Shown here: positions 30,236 to 36,370 of the stretch, one piece after another
Position numbering within the stretch: the stretch's first letter is position 1
How the letters are laid out: each line of letters begins with the position of its first letter
Assembly (NCBI GenBank): GCA_016791105.1
Contig: JAEUNM010000053.1
Coordinates: 1 to 36,370, forward strand
From: Rhodocyclaceae bacterium
GTDB taxonomy: Bacteria; Pseudomonadota; Gammaproteobacteria; Burkholderiales; Rhodocyclaceae
Reading direction: 5' to 3'
Length of the DNA: 36,370 bases
Notes under the pieces: model-generated
Database searches by the model: none
The model's input: the letters and a program-made list of their open reading frames with translations, nothing else
Told to the model about the DNA's origin: nothing
Position numbers and translations under genes: made by a program

Positions 30236-30952
30236 ATGTCCACGCCTGCCGCTTCCGCCGACTTCCGGCCCCGTGCCGTGCTGTTCGATGCTTACGGCAC
30301 GCTGTTCGACGTGTATTCGGTTGCGGCGCTGGCGGAACAATTGTTCCCCGGCCGCGGCGAAGCGCTGTCCATCCTGTGGCGCGACAAACAGATCGAATAT
30401 ACGCGCCTGCGCACGCTGTCCGGTCAGTACAAGGATTTTCACGCCGTCACGCAGGATGGACTGATTTACGCCTGTGCGCGCCTGGGGCTCAAGCTCGACC
30501 CCGACGCGCACACCCGTCTCATGAACCAATATGCCCGCCTGTCAGCGTTCCCAGAAAACCTACAGGCATTGAGGGATTTGAAAGCCCTCGGCATCCCGCT
30601 CGCGATCCTTTCCAACGGCACGCCCGACATGCTGGCGGTGGCGGTGAACAGTGCGGGCATGGACGGATTGTTCGACCATCTGTTATCCGTGGACGCGGTA
30701 CGCCAGTACAAAACCGCGCCAGCGGCATATCAGCTTGGGCCGAACGCTTTCGGCCACGCGCCCGGCCAGATGCTGTTCGTTTCTTCGAACGGGTGGGATG
30801 TCTGCTGCGCAACCTGGTTCGGCTATCGCACGTTCTGGATCAATCGCGCCGGGCTGCCGCCGGAGCAACTGGACGTGCAGCCTACTTACCAGGGCGCCAA
30901 GCTGAGTGAAGTGGCGGATTTGCTGCGCCAATTCCCGCCCGCGCCCGCATGA
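30236..30952 (+). CDS. L-2-haloacid dehalogenase (HAD type II)
   Basis: A 238-residue HAD-superfamily enzyme that hydrolyses L-2-haloacids to D-2-hydroxyacids (chloroacetate to glycolate). All nine catalytic residues known from Pseudomonas L-DEX (D10, T14, R41, S118, K151, Y157, S175, N177, D180) are present at a constant offset of 8: D18, T22, R49, S126, K159, Y165, S183, N185 and D188. Motifs are FDAYGTLFDV, LSNGTP, QYKTAPAAY and SSNGWD. ATG 30236 has AAAGGA 6 nt upstream; an in-frame start at 30188 lies in the promoter. It overlaps the permease gene by 4 nt. Whether the natural substrate is a haloacid is not shown by sequence alone. Confidence 0.92.
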   Translation: MSTPAASADFRPRAVLFDAYGTLFDVYSVAALAEQLFPGRGEALSILWRDKQIEYTRLRTLSGQYKDFHAVTQDGLIYACARLGLKLDPDAHTRLMNQYARLSAFPENLQALRDLKALGIPLAILSNGTPDMLAVAVNSAGMDGLFDHLLSVDAVRQYKTAPAAYQLGPNAFGHAPGQMLFVSSNGWDVCCATWFGYRTFWINRAGLPPEQLDVQPTYQGAKLSEVADLLRQFPPAPA

Positions 30953-31725
30953 GCGGGGAAATCGGCCAGTTCGCGCTCATCGCGCTGGCGGCTTTTGCGG
31001 CCGGCGCCATGAATTCGCTGGCCGGCGGCGGCACGTTTTTTTCGTTTCCGGCGCTGCTTGCGGCGGGTCTACCGCCGGTGGTCGCCAATGCCAGCAACGC
31101 CGTGGCGCTATGGCCGGCCAGCCTGTCTTCGGCCTATGCATTCCGGCGCGAGCTGGGACGCTTTGCCCATTCGTTGCCGGCCATGTCGCTCATCGCCTTG
31201 GTGGGTGGCGCGGCAGGCGGGTTGCTGCTGCTGGCGATTTCGAATCAGGCCTTCAGCCGCCTCATTCCCTGGCTGCTGCTCATCGCCACCCTCAGTTTTG
31301 CTGCCGCCGGGCGCTTGTCGGCGCTATTGTCGCGGCGCTCGCCGCAAGGTCGTGGCGACCGGCGCAAGATCGGTGCCGGCGGGCTGGCGTTTCAGTTGGT
31401 GGTATCGATTTACGGCGGCTTTTTCGGCGCCGGCATGGGCATACTGATGCTGGCCGCGCTGGCCATCCAGGGCTATGAAGACATACTGGAAATCAGCGCG
31501 CTCAAGAACTTTCTGTCGGCCATCATCTACAGCGTCGCCGTGGTCACCTTCGTGAGCGCCGGCGCTGTGAGCTGGCCGCATACGCTCACCATGCTTGTCA
31601 CCGCCAGTCTGGGCGGCTACTTTGGTGCCCGTTTGGCGCGTAAAATCCCCTCCGCCGCCTTGCGCAGGTTCATCGTTACGGTCGGACTTCTGCTGACCTT
31701 CTATTACTTCGTGCAGACCTATTGA
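30949..31725 (+). CDS. TauE/SafE-family membrane permease
   Basis: A 258-residue inner-membrane protein with about eight helices and the two family signatures: AAGAMNSLAGGGTFFSFPALLAAGLPP early (about 18-44) and VSIYGGFFGAGMGILMLAAL (about 152-171) in the second half, followed by ALKNFLSAI. TauE/SafE proteins move small anions such as sulfite, sulfoacetate or organic acids. Its ATG overlaps the dehalogenase stop (ATGA), so the two are translated together; export of halide or uptake of a haloacid is a guess from this context. Confidence 0.9.
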   Translation: MSGEIGQFALIALAAFAAGAMNSLAGGGTFFSFPALLAAGLPPVVANASNAVALWPASLSSAYAFRRELGRFAHSLPAMSLIALVGGAAGGLLLLAISNQAFSRLIPWLLLIATLSFAAAGRLSALLSRRSPQGRGDRRKIGAGGLAFQLVVSIYGGFFGAGMGILMLAALAIQGYEDILEISALKNFLSAIIYSVAVVTFVSAGAVSWPHTLTMLVTASLGGYFGARLARKIPSAALRRFIVTVGLLLTFYYFVQTY

Positions 31726-31741
31726 ATTTGAAAGGAAAGTC

Positions 31742-33343
31742 ATGAGTCTTCCCCTGCCCCAAGGCATGGAAATCAACGCGCCCATCCTGCCCGGATTCGA
31801 AAAGATTTTCGTTCCCGAAGCGCTCGCCCTGGTCGCCAAACTGCACCGCACCTTCGCCGCTCGCCGCGCCGAATTGCTGGCGCGCCGCGTCGAGCGCCAG
31901 GCGCGCATCGACGCCGGCGAACTGCCCGACTTTCTGCCCGAAACCAAGCACGTGCGCGACGCCGACTGGCGCATCGCGCCGGTGCCCAAGGCGCTCGAAT
32001 GCCGCCGCGTGGAAATTACCGGCCCGGTCGAACGCAAAATGATCATCAACGCGCTCAATTCGGGCGCGGATTCGTACATGACCGACTTCGAAGATTCCAA
32101 CACGCCGAACTGGGTAAACCAGATTCAAGGCCAGTTGAACATGATCGAAGCCGTGCGCGGCACCATCAGCTTCACCAATGAAGCCGGCAAGGTCTATAAG
32201 CTCAACGACAAGGTCGCCACCCTGGTGGTGCGCCCGCGCGGCTGGCATCTGGACGAAAAGCACGTGCTGGTGGACGGTGCGCGCGTATCGGGCGGCATAT
32301 TCGATTTCGCCTTGTTCATGTACCACAACGCCAAAGAACAGCTCGCGCGCGGCGCCGGCCCGTATTTTTACCTGCCGAAAATGGAGTCGCACCTGGAGGC
32401 ACGCCTCTGGAACGACATTTTCGTGATGACGCAAAACGAGCTTGGCCTGCCGCAAGGCACGATCAAAGCCACCGTGCTGGTGGAAACCATACTCGCCACT
32501 TTCGAAATGGAAGAAATTCTGTACGAACTGCGCGAACATTCGGCCGGCCTAAACGCCGGGCGCTGGGACTACATTTTCAGCTGCATCAAGAAATTCCGCA
32601 AAAATTCGGATTTCTGCCTGGCCAATCGCGGCGCGATCACCATGAATGTGCCCTTCATGCGCGCCTATGCACTCACGCTGCTGAAAACCTGCCACAAGCG
32701 CGGCGCCCCGGCCATTGGCGGCATGTCGGCGCTAATTCCGATCAAGAGCGACCCGGAAGCGAACGAAAAGGCCATCGCCGGCATACGCGCAGACAAGACG
32801 CGCGACGCCACCGACGGCTACGACGGCGGCTGGGTAGCCCACCCCGGCCTGGTTCCCATCGCCATGGAAGAATTCACCAAGGTGTTGGGCGACCGCCCCA
32901 ATCAGTGGGAAAAACAGCGCCCGGACGTCAATTTTTCAGCCGCCGAGTTGCTCGAATTCAAGCCTGAGCAGCCCATCACTGAAGTCGGGGTGCGCAATAA
33001 CATCAACGTGGGCATCCACTATCTGGGTTCCTGGCTGGCCGGTAACGGCTGCGTGCCCATACACAACCTCATGGAAGATGCCGCCACGGCGGAAATTTCA
33101 CGCTCCCAGGTTTGGCAGTGGGTGCGCTCGCCCAAAGGCGTGCTGGACGACGGCCGCAAGGTAACGGCCGAACTCGTGAAAGGCTTCATCCCGGAAGAGC
33201 TGGCCAAGGTCAAAGCCACGGTAATCGCCCAGGGCGAAGCCACCGAGAGCTATGACCGTGCGGCGGTGATTTTCGAAGACATGTCGCTGTCCGAAACCTT
33301 CACCGAATTCCTTACCCTGCCCCTGTACGAAAAACTGGACTAA
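31742..33343 (+). CDS. aceB: Malate synthase A
   Basis: A 533-residue enzyme condensing glyoxylate with acetyl-CoA to malate (glyoxylate cycle, glycolate use). Family features: VEITGPVERKMIINALNSGA and YMTDFEDSNTPNW near 90-130, VVRPRGWHLDEKH, YLPKMESHLEARLWNDIF, VLVETILATFEMEEILYELR, GRWDYIFSCIKKF and GGWVAHPGLVPIA; length is that of isoform A. AAAGGAAAG lies just before ATG 31742. It starts 16 nt after the permease stop, in one probable operon with the dehalogenase, and is closed by a strong terminator. No isocitrate lyase gene is in the window. Confidence 0.97.
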   Translation: MSLPLPQGMEINAPILPGFEKIFVPEALALVAKLHRTFAARRAELLARRVERQARIDAGELPDFLPETKHVRDADWRIAPVPKALECRRVEITGPVERKMIINALNSGADSYMTDFEDSNTPNWVNQIQGQLNMIEAVRGTISFTNEAGKVYKLNDKVATLVVRPRGWHLDEKHVLVDGARVSGGIFDFALFMYHNAKEQLARGAGPYFYLPKMESHLEARLWNDIFVMTQNELGLPQGTIKATVLVETILATFEMEEILYELREHSAGLNAGRWDYIFSCIKKFRKNSDFCLANRGAITMNVPFMRAYALTLLKTCHKRGAPAIGGMSALIPIKSDPEANEKAIAGIRADKTRDATDGYDGGWVAHPGLVPIAMEEFTKVLGDRPNQWEKQRPDVNFSAAELLEFKPEQPITEVGVRNNINVGIHYLGSWLAGNGCVPIHNLMEDAATAEISRSQVWQWVRSPKGVLDDGRKVTAELVKGFIPEELAKVKATVIAQGEATESYDRAAVIFEDMSLSETFTEFLTLPLYEKLD

Positions 33344-33375
33344 ATCGGAGTCCGGCAAGCTCCCCAACAAAGAAG

Positions 33376-33403
33376 ACGGCGCCCAATCGGGCGCCGTTTT
33401 TTT
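33376..33403 (+). terminator. Terminator of the aceB operon
   Basis: ACGGCGCCC (33376-33384) and GGGCGCCGT (33389-33397) form a 9-bp stem with an AATC loop, followed by a T run to 33403. Confidence 0.93.
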
Positions 33404-33464
33404 CCCATTTTGTCCGCCAGTCGAACTCCGGTAAGTCCAGTTTAGCCCGGCGCGTAACCACGGC

Positions 33465-33710
33465 ATTAAACCTACATTCCCCAGTTGACCGCTTCGATGC
33501 GTCGATAACGCTCGGAAACAATTAAACTTTCAGCAACTTAAGGGCGTACCTCGTGCGTGCGCCCCGCTACGCACCCGATGGCACGACGGGTGCGCCGCCT
33601 GCCGTTGTTGCTCCTCGTTGCAGGGGGCGGCCCTGCCGCCTCATCGCGCCTAGGCAGGCAACGCGCCCGCCGCACCCTCAGGCGCGTCCAACTGAGGAAT
33701 GTAGGTTAAT
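33465..33710. mobile_element. MITE-like element with terminal inverted repeats
   Basis: CCTACATTCCCCAGTTG (33471-33487) is matched in inverted form at the other end, where the complement of 33688-33705 reads CCTACATTCCTCAGTTGG: 16 of 17 bases agree, and the flanking ATTAA is shared as well. The interior of about 200 bp contains GC-rich palindromes but no coding frame of note. Size, repeats and position between two terminators suit a non-autonomous element or the fused ends of a deleted insertion sequence. TAA/TTAA at both borders may be a target duplication. The parent family is not identified. Confidence 0.6.
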
Positions 33711-33752
33711 CGGGCATGGTCTGTAGCCCGGCATGCGTGCAAAACGTGGACG

Positions 33753-33779
33753 AAAAAAACCCGGCCTTGCGGCCGGGTT
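33753..33779 (-). terminator. Terminator of yjcH-actP
   Basis: On the minus strand, AACCCGGCC and GGCCGGGTT (33779-33771 and 33766-33758) form a 9-bp stem with a 4-nt loop followed by a T run (33759-33753). Confidence 0.92.
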
Positions 33780-33805
33780 CAAGAAGCATTGCGTACTCGG
33801 GCGTT

Positions 33806-35467
33806 TTAGTGCGCCGACGCGGCAGCGGCACCGAGGCCGGTTTCGGAGCGCACTTCCTGCGCTTCGTAATCGGCACGCTCCTGCTTGGCCTGCGGGCTCT
33901 GGTCCATGAGCGAGAACAACCAGATGCCGATGAAGCCGGCAGACATGGAGAACAGCGCGGGCGAAGCGTACGGGAAGATTGCTTCCTTGTTGCCCATGAT
34001 GTCGACCCAGATGGACTTCGACAGCACGGTGAGCACCACCGCCGTGACGAGGCCCAGCAGACCGCCGTACAGGCAGCCCTTGGTGGTGGAGTTTTTCCAC
34101 AACACGGCCATCATGAGCACGGGGAAGTTGGACGACGCCGCGATTGCGAATGCCAGGGACACCATGAAAGCGATGTTCTGCTTTTCGAACAGGATGCCCA
34201 ATACAACCGCAATGACGCCCAGCGCGATGGTGGTCAGTTTCGACACGCGCAGTTCGTCTTCCGACGAGGCGTTGCCGTGCTTGAACACCGTGGCGTAGAG
34301 GTCGTGCGACACGGCAGAAGCGCCGGACAGCGTCAGACCCGCAACCACCGCCAGAATCGTGGCGAACGCAACCGCGGAAATGAAGCCGAGGAACACGTTG
34401 CCGCCGACCGCGCTGGCCAAGTGAATGGCCGCCATGTTGTTGCCGCCGATCAGACCACCTTTGGCATCCAGGAAGGCGGGGTTGGTACCCACCAAAGTGA
34501 TGGCGCCGAAGCCGATGGCGAAGGTCAGGATGTAGAAGTAGCCGATCCAGGTGGTGGCCCAGAACACCGACTTGCGGGCTTCTTTCGCATCCGGCACCGT
34601 GAAGAAGCGCATCAGGATGTGCGGCAGGCCGCAGGTACCGAACATGAGCGCCATGCCGAAGGATATGGCGGAGACCGGATCCTTGATGAAAGCACCCGGG
34701 CCCATGATGGCGCCGCCCTTCTTGTGCACTTCGACAGCCTTGGCGAACAGGGTTTCAGGGCTGAAGCCGTAGTTCATCATGACCATGAACACCATGAAGC
34801 TCGCGCCACACAGCAGCAGCACCGCCTTGATGATCTGCACCCAGGTGGTGGCCGTCATGCCGCCGAACAGCACGTACATCATCATCAGTACGCCGACCGA
34901 CACGACCGCCATCCAGTAGTCGAGGCCGAACAGCAGCTTGATGAGCTGGCCGGCACCGACCATCTGCGCGATCAGGTAGAACGCCACGACCACCAGCGTA
35001 CCCGTGGCCGCCAGGAAGCGGATCGGGGTTTGCTGGAAGCGGTAAGCCGCAACGTCGGCAAAGGTGAATTTGCCCAGGTTGCGCAGGCGCTCGGCCATCA
35101 GGAACATCACGACGGGCCAGCCGACCAGGAAGCCGATCGAGTAGATCAGGCCGTCATAGCCGTTGGCGAACACGGCCGCCGAAATCCCCAGGAACGAAGC
35201 TGCCGACATGTAGTCGCCAGCGATCGCGAGGCCGTTCTGGAAGCCGGTGATGCCGCCGCCGGCGGTGTAGAAGTCGGCAGCGGACTTGGTTTTGCCGGCC
35301 GCCCACTTGGTGATGAACATGGTGCCGATCACGAATGCGACGAACATTCCGATCGCCACCCAGTTGGTGGCCTGCTTTTCAGCCGTGCCTTCCAGGGCCG
35401 CCGCGAACAGCGGGCTGGAGGCGGCAGCAAGCGCCGCGGTGACGAGTAGCTGGCGCAGACGCATCAT
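33806..35467 (-). CDS. actP: Acetate/glycolate:cation symporter ActP
   Basis: A 553-residue sodium:solute symporter with a cleavable-looking N-terminal signal ([20 protein letters not shown]) and about 13 membrane helices. Typical SSS/ActP segments are [52 protein letters not shown] and [15 protein letters not shown]. coli ActP takes up acetate and glycolate. Its ATG overlaps the yjcH stop by 4 nt. The last 40 residues are hydrophilic with an alanine-rich end. It is followed by a strong terminator. Confidence 0.94.
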   Translation of the reverse strand: MMRLRQLLVTAALAAASSPLFAAALEGTAEKQATNWVAIGMFVAFVIGTMFITKWAAGKTKSAADFYTAGGGITGFQNGLAIAGDYMSAASFLGISAAVFANGYDGLIYSIGFLVGWPVVMFLMAERLRNLGKFTFADVAAYRFQQTPIRFLAATGTLVVVAFYLIAQMVGAGQLIKLLFGLDYWMAVVSVGVLMMMYVLFGGMTATTWVQIIKAVLLLCGASFMVFMVMMNYGFSPETLFAKAVEVHKKGGAIMGPGAFIKDPVSAISFGMALMFGTCGLPHILMRFFTVPDAKEARKSVFWATTWIGYFYILTFAIGFGAITLVGTNPAFLDAKGGLIGGNNMAAIHLASAVGGNVFLGFISAVAFATILAVVAGLTLSGASAVSHDLYATVFKHGNASSEDELRVSKLTTIALGVIAVVLGILFEKQNIAFMVSLAFAIAASSNFPVLMMAVLWKNSTTKGCLYGGLLGLVTAVVLTVLSKSIWVDIMGNKEAIFPYASPALFSMSAGFIGIWLFSLMDQSPQAKQERADYEAQEVRSETGLGAAAASAH

Positions 35468-35775
35468 TTAAGGGCCTCTTCTTTCATCAGTCGATCGGAC
35501 ATTTCGTCGAATTCACCATTGGCGCGATAAACGTACAGGCCCGTGATGGCGATGGTGAAAACGATGACACCCACACCAATCGGAATGCCCATCGTCATGA
35601 CACCCGCGCCCGTTTTCTGGGCCAGGAATTCCTTGTTGAAGGCGATGATGAGGATGTAGCCGTAGTAAACGATGAACGTCAATACGGTCAGCACCCAGGC
35701 GAAAGAACTGCGCTTTTGAATCAATTCCCGATACAGCGGGTTGGCTTTGATTCTGCTTACGGCGTCTGTGGCCAT
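35464..35775 (-). CDS. yjcH: DUF485 membrane protein YjcH
   Basis: A 103-residue protein with two membrane helices (about 25-48 and 60-84) and the DUF485 pattern: [19 protein letters not shown], then [18 protein letters not shown] and a C-terminal [12 protein letters not shown]. It is always found just before actP and probably assists or regulates it. AGGAGG lies 5 nt before ATG 35775. The 146-bp gap upstream should hold the promoter of the pair; no clear activator site was recognised. Confidence 0.93.
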   Translation of the reverse strand: MATDAVSRIKANPLYRELIQKRSSFAWVLTVLTFIVYYGYILIIAFNKEFLAQKTGAGVMTMGIPIGVGVIVFTIAITGLYVYRANGEFDEMSDRLMKEEALK

Positions 35776-35921
35776 GGCCCCTCCTGTTTATGTTAAAAAA
35801 TTGATCGAGTTACCCCCGAGCGTCGCAAGCGTAACCGCCGCAACTTACAGAGGTCTTACTGTGTGATTTTGTAACGGAAATCGTGACGCGGCGCAACATC
35901 GTCGCCCTGGCGGGGCGAAGC

Positions 35922-36370
35922 TCAGCGCGCGGCCCCGGAGCGCAGTACGCGCGTAACCCGCACCTCGTCGTCTTCCCCGGGATGCAGGCGGAAGCCCAGG
36001 CTGCGCGTAAGTTCCAGCATGGAGGTGTTGCGACGCAATACGTCGCCGTGCACCTCTTCGAACCCCGCCGCATCCAGATAGTCGATCAGCGCCTGTAACA
36101 GTAGCCGCCCCAGGCCGCGCCGCTTGATGTCGGAGCGCACAATCAGGGCAAATTCGGCGCGCTTCCTGCCCGGCTCGGCCACCGCGCGTATCACGCCCAG
36201 GGTTTCACCTTCGCCGCCGCCGGACGGGTCCACCGCGACGAAAGCCATTTCGCGGTCGTAGTCGATCTGGGTGAGCCGCACCAGCAGGGCCGGATGCGGC
36301 CCGCGCACGGGTGCGAAAAAGCGCAGGCGCACATCTTCTTCATCCAGATGCGAAAAAAACGTGCGGTGCA
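35922..36370 (-). CDS. C-terminal part of PatZ/Pat-type protein acetyltransferase
   Basis: The gene enters from the right edge; only the last 149 or so codons are here, ending at 35922. The segment FFSHLDEEDVRLRFFAP, followed by RLTQIDYDREMAFVAV, is the junction found in PatZ/Pka proteins between the ADP-forming acyl-CoA synthetase-like part and the GNAT domain. The GNAT acetyl-CoA motif is RRGLGRLLLQALIDY, then GDVLRRNTSMLELTRSLGF. Such proteins acetylate and inactivate acetyl-CoA synthetase, which fits its position next to yjcH-actP. The GTG at 36332 is internal, since the frame and homology continue upstream. Whether the synthetase-like part is present cannot be seen. Confidence 0.85.
   Translation of the reverse strand, partial: HRTFFSHLDEEDVRLRFFAPVRGPHPALLVRLTQIDYDREMAFVAVDPSGGGEGETLGVIRAVAEPGRKRAEFALIVRSDIKRRGLGRLLLQALIDYLDAAGFEEVHGDVLRRNTSMLELTRSLGFRLHPGEDDEVRVTRVLRSGAAR

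Noticed and set aside
33716..35449. 577-codon plus-strand frame opposite actP
   Set aside because: Extremely His/Gly/Arg/Gln-rich shadow of actP, running across the actP terminator.

Overview
The window looks like chromosome of a GC-rich betaproteobacterium (Rhodocyclales/Nitrosomonadales-like by gene order; this is inference, and no rRNA or ribosomal protein gene is present to settle it). The block exbB-exbD-lpxK-trm112-kdsB-adk, the membrane pyrophosphatase beside a PPi-dependent phosphofructokinase, the Fe-superoxide dismutase and the ravA/viaA pair all fit that group.

Layout. (1) 1-4840 is accessory DNA. It holds a ParD/ParE-like toxin-antitoxin pair with a hexamer-repeat operator, two decayed IS91-type transposase ends, three integron attC sites in the same (minus) orientation enclosing two gene cassettes for small unknown membrane proteins, a ribbon-helix-helix/Doc toxin-antitoxin pair, and about 0.8 kb of repeat-rich non-coding DNA. 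No integron integrase is visible, so the attC group looks like a CALIN (cluster of attC sites lacking an integrase). (2) 4842-12491, all on the minus strand, is an envelope and energy block: exbB, exbD, lpxK, trm112, kdsB, adk, PPi-phosphofructokinase, hppA. (3) 12492-21764, plus strand: a spacer with DnaA-box-like sites, then xseA, sodB, a FUSC-family membrane protein, a fatty-acid desaturase, and a RavA/ViaA-type AAA+ and VWA pair. (4) 21804-28450: a Mesh1-type alarmone hydrolase divergent from a fused PP2C phosphatase/Ser-Thr kinase, a glycine-zipper lipoprotein behind a very good sigma-54 promoter, SelO, a bactofilin and a small membrane protein. (5) 28458-36370: a metaxin-like GST and a LysR regulator, divergent from an L-2-haloacid dehalogenase / TauE-type permease / malate synthase group; then a MITE-like element between two terminators; then yjcH-actP and the C-terminal end of a PatZ/Pat-type acetyltransferase that runs off the right edge.

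How the genes work together. The pyrophosphatase, PPi-phosphofructokinase and adenylate kinase share PPi and adenylate pools, while lpxK and kdsB serve lipid A/Kdo synthesis. The right end is coherent as two-carbon metabolism: the dehalogenase can make glycolate from haloacetate, malate synthase uses glyoxylate, ActP imports acetate/glycolate, and PatZ-type enzymes acetylate acetyl-CoA synthetase.

The items most worth a second look are the integrase-less attC array with its unknown cassettes, the sigma-54 lipoprotein unit, two exact PhbF/PhaR-type operator matches, the MITE-like element, and the dehalogenase-malate synthase operon.
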